Below are positions 52,798-61,142 of a stretch of 64,000 bases of DNA, one piece after another. A program made the translations under genes and the position numbers. The DNA comes from Chitinophagaceae bacterium (GTDB taxonomy: Bacteria; Bacteroidota; Bacteroidia; Chitinophagales; Chitinophagaceae). The stretch is taken from assembly GCA_025449935.1 (NCBI GenBank), contig JANWIJ010000013.1:1-64000 (forward strand), read 5' to 3'. Position 1 is the first letter of the stretch. Each line of letters begins with the position of its first letter. The notes beneath the pieces were generated by a model. That model had not been told where the DNA came from. It ran no database searches and saw only the letters and a list, made by a program, of their open reading frames with translations.

Positions 52798-53739
52798 ATG
52801 GTTAAAGATAAGATACTTGTTATTGGAGCATCCGGACAGATAGGAGTAGAGCTGACAATGGCGCTCCGGAAAATATATGGAAACGCGAATGTGATTGCTT
52901 CCGATCTGCGGGAACAAAACCCCTTACTGGAAGGTACAGGCCCCTATGTTTCACTGGACGTGATGCATAAAGAAATGCTCCATGTACAGGTAATACGCCA
53001 GGGAATAACCCAGATATACCTGCTGGCAGCCATTCTTTCTGCCACCGGGGAAAAAAATCCAAACCTGGCCTGGAACCTGAATATGCAGGGTTTATTAAAT
53101 GTGCTGGATATTGCCAGGGAGGAAAAGCTGCATAAAGTGTATTGGCCGTCTTCGATCGCTGTGTTCGGACCCACTTCACCCAAACAGAATTGCCCGCAGC
53201 AAACGATTATAGAACCCACCACGGTATACGGGATCAGCAAGTATGCCGGTGAATTCTGGTGTAATTATTTTTTTCACCGCTTTGGTGTTGATGTAAGAAG
53301 TATCCGCTACCCGGGATTGATATCATATAAATCAGCTCCCGGTGGAGGAACCACCGATTATGCCGTTGAAATTTTTCACGAAGCCCTGGAAGAAAAAAAA
53401 TATGAATGCTTTTTAAAACAGGACACCTACCTGCCGATGATGTACATGCCCGATGCGATCCGGGCAACGATTGAGCTGATGGAGGCTCCGGCTGCAAAAA
53501 TCTCCATCCGTACTTCCTATAATGTCTCCGGGATGAGTTTTTCTCCCAAAGAAATTGCCGCGGAGATCAAAAATCATATACCGGCATTTTCGGTTTCCTA
53601 TAAACCGGATTATCGTCAATCGATCGCAGACAGCTGGCCCCAGAGTATTGATGATGCAGTCGCCCGGAAAGACTGGAACTGGAAAGAAGAATATGACCTG
53701 GCTTCTATGGTCAAAGATATGCTCAGGAACCTGCAATAA
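52798..53739 (+). CDS. SDR-type L-threonine 3-dehydrogenase
   Basis: 313 residues. Extended SDR with ILVIGASGQIGVELTMALR for NAD and active-site TVYGISKYAGE (Tyr and Lys of YxxxK). The blocks YPGLISYKSAPGGGTTDYAVEIFHEAL and LPMMYMPDAIRATIELMEAP match SDR-type threonine dehydrogenases from Flavobacteria. It oxidises threonine to 2-amino-3-ketobutyrate. An AATCTTTG box at 52774-52781 with TTTG at 52755-52758 is a plausible promoter. It ends three bases before the convergent response regulator. Confidence 0.9.
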   Translation: MVKDKILVIGASGQIGVELTMALRKIYGNANVIASDLREQNPLLEGTGPYVSLDVMHKEMLHVQVIRQGITQIYLLAAILSATGEKNPNLAWNLNMQGLLNVLDIAREEKLHKVYWPSSIAVFGPTSPKQNCPQQTIIEPTTVYGISKYAGEFWCNYFFHRFGVDVRSIRYPGLISYKSAPGGGTTDYAVEIFHEALEEKKYECFLKQDTYLPMMYMPDAIRATIELMEAPAAKISIRTSYNVSGMSFSPKEIAAEIKNHIPAFSVSYKPDYRQSIADSWPQSIDDAVARKDWNWKEEYDLASMVKDMLRNLQ

Positions 53740-53742
53740 GGA

Positions 53743-54393
53743 TCAGTCAACGATCCCGTTCTTAACCGCGAACATAACCAGCCCGGCAGTATTCCGGACG
53801 CCGATCTTTTCAATCAGCCGTTGCCGGATGCCTTCCACGGAACGGGGACTTAGAAAAATCTCTTTGCCGATTTCTGCAGCCGTTTTTTCTTCGCAGATCA
53901 GCTTCAGCACTTCCTGTTCCCGTTCGGACAAGTCAATATTCTGGTTAAAGGATGGCTTGAGATTATTTTTAAGGACCAGTTTTTTCAGCAACGCTTTATT
54001 CACCAGGTCGTTGAAATAATAACCATTTTCATGTACCGCATAAATTGACCGGCGTATCTCATCCGGCTCGGCATTTTTCAACAGGTAACCGTTTGCCCCG
54101 TTCTCCATCAGGTGAATTATGAATTTGTCATCTTCGTACATACTGACCACGAGCACTTTTACGGACGGGTACTTTTTCCGCACCAGTTTCGTGGCTTCCA
54201 TACCATCCATGATGGGCATTTTAAGGTCCATGATGATCACATCCGGAACCACTTTTTCCAACGATTTCAGGAGATCCTCGCCATTGTCCGCTTCGGCTAT
54301 TACCGAAAGGTTCTCATCGGCAGATAGCCCTACCTTCAAACCATCCCGGTAGATTTTGTAATCGTCGGCTATAGATATTTTTATGGTACTCAT
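53743..54393 (-). CDS. NarL/LuxR response regulator
   Basis: 216 residues. Receiver domain with phosphoacceptor Asp56 (IIMDLKMPIMDG) and Lys in YLLKNAEPDE, followed by a LuxR-type helix-turn-helix (LSEREQEVLKLICEEKTAAEIGKEIFLSPRSVEGIRQRLIEKIGV). It overlaps its kinase by four bases (54390-54393), so they are a coupled pair. Confidence 0.95.
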   Translation of the reverse strand: MSTIKISIADDYKIYRDGLKVGLSADENLSVIAEADNGEDLLKSLEKVVPDVIIMDLKMPIMDGMEATKLVRKKYPSVKVLVVSMYEDDKFIIHLMENGANGYLLKNAEPDEIRRSIYAVHENGYYFNDLVNKALLKKLVLKNNLKPSFNQNIDLSEREQEVLKLICEEKTAAEIGKEIFLSPRSVEGIRQRLIEKIGVRNTAGLVMFAVKNGIVD

Positions 54394-55199
54394 GGCTGAT
54401 TTGATTTAACCGGTATGTGAATATTGATGCGGTAACCTTCGCTGCCGCTGGTAAAATGGATACTTCCTTTTAGCAATATAATCCGGTTCTGGATATTTTT
54501 TAGTCCTAATCCTTCTTTTTGATACCGCAATTCTTCAAACTGTTCCTGGGTAAGCCCGTCCCCGTTATGAAAGATCACCATATCGAGCTCATTACCCCGG
54601 TGAGTTGAACTGACGATAAACTCGGTGGCATTGGCATATTTTAAGATGTTATTCACCAGTTCCTGCACCATCCGGTAGATACTGATATCGTTGTCGGGGT
54701 TTTCTGTCTTGTAATTATCATCGAGCGCCGTGGTGGCGTGCAAAACAGTGCCCTGGGCTATTTTCCGGATAAAATGCCGGATGGCTTCATTGAGACCAAA
54801 CTCTTTTAAGATATTCGAATGCAGGTTGTGCGAGATCCCTCTTACCTTCTGGATCACTTCATTCAGCAGCTCCCGTCCTTTTTCATGCAGTTGCTGGTCC
54901 CGCTCATCCAGGATGTCTGATTTGATACCCAGCAGGTGAAGTTTGGCTGAAGATAAAATAGCTCCAACTTCGTCATGCAGGGTCTCTGCAATCCGGTGCC
55001 GTTCTGTTTCTTCGCTGCGGACCGCTGCTTCTATCAGCTGGTTTTGCTGCTGTTCCCGTAATTTCTCCATCGACTGCTGGTATTTCAATTTTTTTCGTTG
55101 ATTGAAGATCAGCGCCAGCAGGAAACTGGTAAAAAGCAATAACATCACGGCTATCCCGATAATGACGAGGTAACGGATATCTGTTCCAGTTGTTCCCAT
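54390..55199 (-). CDS. Sensor histidine kinase (HisKA_3), partner of the regulator
   Basis: 269 residues. One membrane helix near the N-terminus (about 9-31), a coiled segment, the HisKA_3 region with His75 (AETLHDEVGAILSS) and a HATPase_c domain (RMVQELVNNILKYANATE, GDGLTQEQF, GLKNIQNRI). No periplasmic or PAS sensor domain is present, so the input probably comes through the membrane helix or a partner protein; the two envelope proteins encoded upstream are candidates. Confidence 0.93.
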   Translation of the reverse strand: MGTTGTDIRYLVIIGIAVMLLLFTSFLLALIFNQRKKLKYQQSMEKLREQQQNQLIEAAVRSEETERHRIAETLHDEVGAILSSAKLHLLGIKSDILDERDQQLHEKGRELLNEVIQKVRGISHNLHSNILKEFGLNEAIRHFIRKIAQGTVLHATTALDDNYKTENPDNDISIYRMVQELVNNILKYANATEFIVSSTHRGNELDMVIFHNGDGLTQEQFEELRYQKEGLGLKNIQNRIILLKGSIHFTSGSEGYRINIHIPVKSNQP

Positions 55200-55355
55200 G
55201 ATGGCTTAAAATTTATTCGAATGTAGATTCCTAAATGGTCCTGTCAAAACGATTTTATAAGATTGCGTAGATACTTACGGATAATGCGTAGTTCTACGGA
55301 GATGCCATAATAAAGAACTGTTTGGAGATCCTGGACTGAAATCCCGGGTGCAATT

Positions 55356-56054
55356 TCAGCCGGTAACCCCGGAAAGATTTGATTTTTTCCGGCTTTTATA
55401 TAAAGCAAGTGCAAGCAGGATACAAAATACCACAAACGTGATGGTATAGATTCTCATGGTTACTGCTGCGAAGGATATGTCTTTCTGGTGCAAGGGATAA
55501 AAGAATAGGAAAATAAAAAATGTGATGACCTCGTAAAGGCTGATTCCGGCAGCAATCAGGAAGGAAGGATGTTTGAGCCAGTTGATGTCACTTTCATCCT
55601 GCATGGAACGGAAAAAGTAAAACAAGCATATGACGAGCAGGGTAATGCTTTCCGCCGCGTAAAGACGGGTGCTCAGGATAAACGGTGATTCATAAAAGGT
55701 GAAATTGGTGATGACAAAAACCAGGTAAAATATCAATAAAGTCTTTAAAAGAAAGGGAAACTTATACTGTCTTACCGATATAATATACCAGCCCAAAAAT
55801 AAAACCCGGACAAAGGAATGAAGGTTGTAAAGGATATTATTATTTACATAACCATCGGTATAAGTCCAGGAAGGCATCAGGTAATAATATTCAACCATAA
55901 ACGTTGCCAGGAAATTCAGGATAAACCCGGCAAAAACATATAAAATAACCGGCCGCAGCTGTTTTTTTGCCGGTTTAAAGACCAGGATAATGATCAGAGG
56001 TATAAGCAGGGCCCATACCTCTGACCAGTCACGGATAAAATTAATTAGTTTCAT
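55356..56054 (-). CDS. Seven-helix membrane protein, unknown function
   Basis: 232 residues with seven hydrophobic segments (about 13-27, 38-60, 73-95, 102-122, 130-150, 160-185, 195-220) and few charged residues. I do not recognise a family. It overlaps the upstream lipoprotein gene by four bases (56051-56054) and is followed after 156 bases by the histidine kinase gene on the same strand. This suggests it may present a signal to the sensor-poor kinase, an inference from place. Confidence 0.75.
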   Translation of the reverse strand: MKLINFIRDWSEVWALLIPLIIILVFKPAKKQLRPVILYVFAGFILNFLATFMVEYYYLMPSWTYTDGYVNNNILYNLHSFVRVLFLGWYIISVRQYKFPFLLKTLLIFYLVFVITNFTFYESPFILSTRLYAAESITLLVICLFYFFRSMQDESDINWLKHPSFLIAAGISLYEVITFFIFLFFYPLHQKDISFAAVTMRIYTITFVVFCILLALALYKSRKKSNLSGVTG

Positions 56055-56746
56055 TTTGCCTTGGATCCCGACGTGTCTTTTTTAAGCGGCATCCTTGGTG
56101 TACTGTCTACCGGGGGAAGTGAATCTTCAGGTGGCACACATGGCGGTTTACAATACACGCAAGGCGGACAAGGCAGCACATCCGGACGGGCTTGAATGAC
56201 GTCGCCAATTTTAACCCCAATTTTAAATTTAAGGAAATTCAAGCCATTGTCGTAATAGACATCCGGGGTCAATATGATCTTGTCAAAGTCAGTCACAAGG
56301 TTTCCATCAGCGTTATTGATTATTTGCAGGTCGTTCAGGCTTACATCATAACTCTGCCCAAGAAGTAGTTGCGGCAAATTTACACCACAGGCAACCCCGG
56401 CACTCAGGGAAAGGGAACTACCAAGCGAGGCGTTGTTCATATTATAAGCCCTTGCAGTTATATCGTAGCTCCCGGTCACCGGGTTATAGGTAGGATAAAA
56501 CTTGATTACACTGATCTTGTTTACTTCGGGGTTGTTTGGCTTGGTATACTGGGGAATCCAGTTATTAATCCTGGTTCTGATCAACGTCATACAGGTGGGA
56601 TTTACCCCGTCCGCCAGGGTGGCCTGCGCGTCTGTTTTTTTCTTATTCTCATTGCAGGAGGAAACTCCCAGGAGGGATAAAAACACGATGGCAACCGGTA
56701 GTAGTATCCAAACTTTTCTTTTTAACAATACAAAAGTTGTTTGCAT
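56051..56746 (-). CDS. Lipoprotein with Cys/Pro-rich tail, unknown function
   Basis: 231 residues. Lipoprotein signal with lipobox VSSC (Cys about 31). The middle ~130 residues are beta-rich with no family I know. The C-terminal part holds PCPPCVYCKPPCVPP, with four cysteines at CxxC-like spacing that could bind a metal or form disulfides, followed by a Pro/Ser/Lys-rich end. Coupled to the seven-helix membrane gene. Confidence 0.75.
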   Translation of the reverse strand: MQTTFVLLKRKVWILLPVAIVFLSLLGVSSCNENKKKTDAQATLADGVNPTCMTLIRTRINNWIPQYTKPNNPEVNKISVIKFYPTYNPVTGSYDITARAYNMNNASLGSSLSLSAGVACGVNLPQLLLGQSYDVSLNDLQIINNADGNLVTDFDKIILTPDVYYDNGLNFLKFKIGVKIGDVIQARPDVLPCPPCVYCKPPCVPPEDSLPPVDSTPRMPLKKDTSGSKAK

Positions 56747-57024
56747 AATAGTTGGTTTAAGGTGATTATAAATAGCGGAAGGGAGTTTTCAGGCGGGATA
56801 ATTCTTATCTAATTTAAGTTGTCTGCCTGACTTTTCAAAGCCTTGTGGTATAAAGGATTTTATATTTTCCATAACAGTACTTGTACGCAACGACCAGGCA
56901 GGCGTACTACCACGTAATCGTTAACGGTTTTAGCAGTCTATATACCTCATCTGTTTTTTCCGCATTTCCTACCTTGTTTCAGGGCCTGCGGTGGATGAAA
57001 ATTTGGGTCATAAATCAATTTTTT

Positions 57025-57396
57025 ATGACACGATATTTCATCTTAAGCATCCTTTTCCTGTCGATGCTGACTTTGCAGCCAGGTATAGCCAAAACGGCCG
57101 GGAATAGTGTTCTGACAGGAACTGAAAATCTAAGTGATGACAGTAAAATGTCTACTGCAGACCAGGCGACGGGTAAAGCACTTCCTGTTTTCCCCGGAAC
57201 AAACCAGGAAAAATCGCATGGTACAAAAGCCACAGCTCCCCACATGGAAGAGCTTCCTCATATTCACCGGTTTCATAAAGAAAGGGTAAAAAAGATCAGG
57301 CAACATCATGGAAAATTTTGGTTGTTGAGCAAGATCCTGGTAGTGCTTTGTCATATCTCCATCCTGGTCATCGCCTACCTGCATGCCACGCACTAG
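57025..57396 (+). CDS. Small secreted/membrane protein, unknown function
   Basis: 123 residues from ATG 57025, chosen because a signal-peptide-like helix (TRYFILSILFLSMLTLQPGIA) starts there; an in-frame ATG at 56995 is possible. The middle is polar and Thr/Ser/Lys-rich, then His-rich (PHIHRFHKERVKKIRQHHGKF), and the end is a membrane helix (LLSKILVVLCHISILVIAYL). No recognised domain. Converges with the acylphosphatase gene with a four-base overlap of the ends. Similar proteins with a KK(I/L)RxHH...SK(V/I)L pattern are common beside Bacteroidota genes but uncharacterised. Confidence 0.6.
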   Translation: MTRYFILSILFLSMLTLQPGIAKTAGNSVLTGTENLSDDSKMSTADQATGKALPVFPGTNQEKSHGTKATAPHMEELPHIHRFHKERVKKIRQHHGKFWLLSKILVVLCHISILVIAYLHATH

Positions 57397-57668
57397 TAGC
57401 GTTCTACCGTGAACTGTTCAAAATACTGCAACGGAAGTTCGCGGATATCAACAGAGACGACATCCGCTTTTGGAGGCCCATTCCTGCACCAGGCAGCCAG
57501 GGCATCCAGTTGGGTTTCTGTCCCTGTCGCAATAATGTACACATTGCCGTCGGCCTGGTTGTTTATGCGCCCGTTCACACCAATTTCCCGGGCCTTTTCC
57601 CGGGTGGACTGCCGGAAGAAAACACCCTGTACTTTTCCTGAAACAATAATGGAGATAGTTTTCAGCAT
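57393..57668 (-). CDS. Acylphosphatase
   Basis: 91 residues, normal length. Catalytic Arg19 in GKVQGVFFRQST and Asn37 in NGRINNQADGNV with the normal 18-residue spacing. It hydrolyses acyl phosphates. Six bases downstream of the msrC stop, same strand, so likely one transcript. Confidence 0.94.
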   Translation of the reverse strand: MLKTISIIVSGKVQGVFFRQSTREKAREIGVNGRINNQADGNVYIIATGTETQLDALAAWCRNGPPKADVVSVDIRELPLQYFEQFTVERY

Positions 57669-57674
57669 GCGGTA

Positions 57675-58148
57675 TCAGAATTCAACCAGGTTAACGATTG
57701 TTTCGAGATATTGCTGGTCGGTGTTGTCAAAATGACCATATTCGCTGCTGTCAACATCCAGCACGGCTACCACCTGCCTGTTCCTGATTACCGGCACAAC
57801 AATTTCTGATTTTGATAAACTGCTGCAGGCTATATGGCCGGGGAATTTTTCAACATCAGGGACAACCAGTGTTTGTGCCCGGGCCCAGCTACTGCCACAA
57901 ACACCCCTGCCTTTTTTTATCCGTGTGCAGGCGACAGGACCCTGGAATGGTGCCAATACCAGTTCCTCATTTTTTACTACATAAAAGCCTACCCATAGCC
58001 AGCCAAATTGTTCCTTCAGCGCCGCCACCAGGTTAGCCATATTTGCTACGGGATCGGTTTCTCCTGCCAGTAATGCTTTTAATTGCGGAATCAGGGATTC
58101 GTATTGTTCAGTTTTATTCCCCGTCATAATTTGTAAATCTTCTGCCAT
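57675..58148 (-). CDS. msrC: Free methionine-(R)-sulfoxide reductase (GAF domain)
   Basis: 157 residues, GAF fold. Cys74, Cys84 and Cys108 have exactly the 10- and 24-residue spacing of E. coli fRMsr (Cys84, 94, 118), in GPVACTRI, GRGVCGSS and FPGHIACSSLSKSEIVVPV. It reduces free methionine (R)-sulfoxide. ATG 58148 is chosen since a TATCTTTG box ends four bases upstream. Divergent from the metalloprotease-like gene. Confidence 0.95.
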   Translation of the reverse strand: MAEDLQIMTGNKTEQYESLIPQLKALLAGETDPVANMANLVAALKEQFGWLWVGFYVVKNEELVLAPFQGPVACTRIKKGRGVCGSSWARAQTLVVPDVEKFPGHIACSSLSKSEIVVPVIRNRQVVAVLDVDSSEYGHFDNTDQQYLETIVNLVEF

Positions 58149-58152
58149 GCTG

Positions 58153-58160
58153 CAAAGATA
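58153..58160 (-). promoter_or_regulatory. -7 box 4 nt before msrC
   Basis: TATCTTTG on the minus strand, exact TAnnTTTG match; CAGC separates it from the ATG at 58148. Confidence 0.5.
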
Positions 58161-58234
58161 AATGGAATTGAAAAAGACCAGGGATGGCAGCACAATATCA
58201 TTTTACCCGTAACTTCCCCAAAATATCCAGCTCC

Positions 58235-61054
58235 ATGCGAAAGCTTTTATTCCCGGCATTCCTGTTCTGTTTTCCTGCTTTATCATTCTCCCAGCAGTTT
58301 GGAGGCACCCCGCCTTCCCTGAAATGGAAACAGGTCAATACTGATTCGGCCCGGATCATTTTCCCGGAAGGGTTGGATAGCCAGGCAAACCGCATAGCAT
58401 CCATTGTACATTACCTCGCAGCCACAAAGCCGCTTTCCCTGGGCGACCAGCTGAAAAAAATAAATATTGTATTACAAAACCAGACGACGGTACCGAACGG
58501 GTACGTACAGCTTGGACCATTCCGCAGCGAGTTTTTCATGACACCTGTGCCCAGTAATTTTGACCAGGGAAGTATCCCCTGGAGTGACCAGCTGGCATTA
58601 CATGAATACCGGCATGTGCAGCAGTTCAATAATTTCAATAACGGGATAAGCCGCCTTATGAAAACCCTTTTTGGCGAGGAGGGTTTCGCAGTGGCCATTA
58701 ATGCTTCCATACCCGATTGGTTTTATGAGGGTGATGCAGTATATAACGAGACGGTGCTGACGAAACAGGGGCGTGGCCGGCTGCCTCTTTTCCTGAATGC
58801 ATATCCTTCGCTCTGGCAGGCGGGTAAGCAATATTCCTGGATGAAATTACGTAACGGCTCTTTCAAGGATTATGTTCCCAATCATTATTACCTCGGGTAC
58901 CTGCTGGTAAATTACGGGCGGGAAAAATATGGAGCCGATTTCTGGAGAAAAGTGACAACAGATGCCAGTGCTTTTAAAGGGTTGTTCTATCCATTTCAAC
59001 GGGCTGTGAAAAAACATGCGGGTGTTGACTATAAAACATTTTTGGAACAGGCCTTCGATTTTTATAGAAAAAATATTGAAAGAAATTCCATCTCTCGTGA
59101 TGAATACCTGGTTCCTGTAAATAAAAATTATGTAAGCAGCTATTATTTTCCTTACCAGGCCGGGGTTGATTCCCTGCTTTACCTGAAAGCCAGTTACCGG
59201 CATCGCCCGGCATTTTTTATAAAAGACGCTAAAGGGGAACATAAGCTGAGGACCCGGGATATTTCAACGGATGAACAGTTTTCCTACCGCAATGGCCGGA
59301 TTGTGTATACCGCAATCGAAACGGATCCACGATGGGGCTGGCGGAATTACAGCGTCATTAAAATGCTGGATGTACACACCGGACGACAGCTGTCACTGAC
59401 AAAAAAGACAAAATATTTTACGCCGGATATCTCGGCCGATGGTTCAAGGGTAGCCGCTGTACAGGCAGCCAGCAACGGTAAAAGCGAACTACATATTCTT
59501 GATGTAAAATCAGGAAAAGTATTGCGGACAATCGGGTCGCCCGAAATAAACCTGTTTACCGATCCAAAGTTCATCGATGAGAAGTCCGTGGTTACTGCCG
59601 TTCGCCTGTCCAATGGACAAATGACATTGGCCGTTGCAGATATATCAACTGCGGAAATTGAGCGGCTGACACCGGCATCTTTTAATGTAGTGGGTTATCC
59701 CTGTGTAAATAACGGGCTGGTATATTTCACCGCCTCTTATGCGGGTAATGATGATGTATTTGCCCTGCGTTTAGGTGATAAGAAGATTTACCGGATCAGT
59801 GATGGCCCGCTGGGGAATTATTATGTGAATGCTGCCGGTGGAAAGATCAGCTGGTCGGCCTTTACAGGAGATGGATACCAGGTTAAACAGGTAAACGAGA
59901 AGGATATTGTGTGGAAGGAAATAATACCATCAGAAGCAGTGTCCGTCCGCGAAAAATTTATTGTCAGCGACAGTAATCATTTGAATAATGTACTCCTGGG
60001 CAAAATACCCTGGCGGGAGTTCCCGGTCAGCCCCTATAAGAAAGGGACACGGCTACTTAATTTCCATAGCTGGCGGCCTTATTACGAAGACCCGATTTTT
60101 ACTTTCTCGCTGTACGGAGAAAATGTGCTCAACACGCTGCAAACCGAAATCTATTACCTGTATAACCAGAATGAGCGAACCAGTGCAGTGGGCTTTAATA
60201 CCGTGTACGCGGCATGGTTTCCTTATCTCAATATCGGGAGTGAATTCACTTTTAACAGGCAGGGCATTACGGCTGACCGGTTGCGTGAGTGGAACCAGCT
60301 GGATTCAAAAGCGGGGGTGGTGATTCCATTAAATTATACCAGCGGGAGGACTTTCCGGAGTTTTAACTTCAGCAACTATTATGTATTACGCAATGAATAC
60401 AACAAAGATTTTTTTAAAGACTCATTGGGAAATACCTCTTTCAGTTATTTATCACACAGTATTTCCTGGACCCAACAGGTGCAAAGAGCGGTTCAGCACA
60501 TTTTCCCGAGATACGGGTATTCAGCTTCAGCGTCATACCGGTATCCCATTACAAAGTATGAAGGCTACCAGTTTTACGGCAGTGCATCACTGTATTTGCC
60601 CGGGTTAATGGCGGCACACAACCTTGTCCTGACAGGCGCCATCCAGCAACGCGATACCAACCGCCTGATATTCAGTTCCAGGATAGCCAATGCCCGGGGC
60701 TTTACAGATTATTATGGAACCCGCGCCGGGTCAAGACTATGGCGTCTGTCCGCGAATTATCATTTACCCTTGTTTTATCCTGATTGGGGATTCGGGAACA
60801 TCTTATATATACAGCGGTGGAGAGCTAATATTTTTTATGACCTTCAACGGTTATTCTCCGATGATAAAAAGATTACCTATGATCTCCGCAGTGCAGGCTT
60901 AGAGTTTTATTTTGATACGAAATGGTGGAACCAGTATCCCCTGACATTTGGATTCCGGATAAGCAGGTTACTGAAAGATGACCCGCTGGCAGGAATTGGT
61001 AAGGGGACAAACCTGTTCGAACTGATCTTGCCCGTGAGCATTATACCGAGGTAG
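58235..61054 (+). CDS. Gluzincin-like protease domain fused to beta-propeller and outer-membrane barrel-like domain
   Basis: 939 residues with signal peptide (to FSQQ, about 20). Residues ~25-290 look like a gluzincin metalloprotease: HEYRH at 123-127 (HExxH) and Glu165 in WFYEGDAVYNE as third zinc ligand. Residues ~290-600 contain TolB/WD40-like propeller repeats (YFTPDISADGSRVAAVQ, ELHILDVKSGKVLRTI). The last ~300 residues alternate aromatic strands and end in LILPVSIIPR, like an outer-membrane beta-barrel of the surface-antigen type. ATG 58235 is used as signal peptide start. Substrate unknown. It is divergent from msrC. Confidence 0.8.
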   Translation: MRKLLFPAFLFCFPALSFSQQFGGTPPSLKWKQVNTDSARIIFPEGLDSQANRIASIVHYLAATKPLSLGDQLKKINIVLQNQTTVPNGYVQLGPFRSEFFMTPVPSNFDQGSIPWSDQLALHEYRHVQQFNNFNNGISRLMKTLFGEEGFAVAINASIPDWFYEGDAVYNETVLTKQGRGRLPLFLNAYPSLWQAGKQYSWMKLRNGSFKDYVPNHYYLGYLLVNYGREKYGADFWRKVTTDASAFKGLFYPFQRAVKKHAGVDYKTFLEQAFDFYRKNIERNSISRDEYLVPVNKNYVSSYYFPYQAGVDSLLYLKASYRHRPAFFIKDAKGEHKLRTRDISTDEQFSYRNGRIVYTAIETDPRWGWRNYSVIKMLDVHTGRQLSLTKKTKYFTPDISADGSRVAAVQAASNGKSELHILDVKSGKVLRTIGSPEINLFTDPKFIDEKSVVTAVRLSNGQMTLAVADISTAEIERLTPASFNVVGYPCVNNGLVYFTASYAGNDDVFALRLGDKKIYRISDGPLGNYYVNAAGGKISWSAFTGDGYQVKQVNEKDIVWKEIIPSEAVSVREKFIVSDSNHLNNVLLGKIPWREFPVSPYKKGTRLLNFHSWRPYYEDPIFTFSLYGENVLNTLQTEIYYLYNQNERTSAVGFNTVYAAWFPYLNIGSEFTFNRQGITADRLREWNQLDSKAGVVIPLNYTSGRTFRSFNFSNYYVLRNEYNKDFFKDSLGNTSFSYLSHSISWTQQVQRAVQHIFPRYGYSASASYRYPITKYEGYQFYGSASLYLPGLMAAHNLVLTGAIQQRDTNRLIFSSRIANARGFTDYYGTRAGSRLWRLSANYHLPLFYPDWGFGNILYIQRWRANIFYDLQRLFSDDKKITYDLRSAGLEFYFDTKWWNQYPLTFGFRISRLLKDDPLAGIGKGTNLFELILPVSIIPR

Positions 61055-61142
61055 GCTATTGGACTGATACCAGCTGCGGGCACTTAGTGTTAGCTATTAG
61101 CGGGCGAAGCAGGACTCGCCATTTTAAAAGCCAGGTTTGGAA

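Noticed and set aside
56881-57024. Upstream extension of the small protein at 57025
   Set aside because: Would start at TTG and add residues before the signal peptide; the ATG at 57025 is simpler.
61103-61125. Terminator after the 58235 gene
   Set aside because: Only a five-pair GGCGA/TCGCC stem with an eight-base loop and ATTTT; too weak to call.
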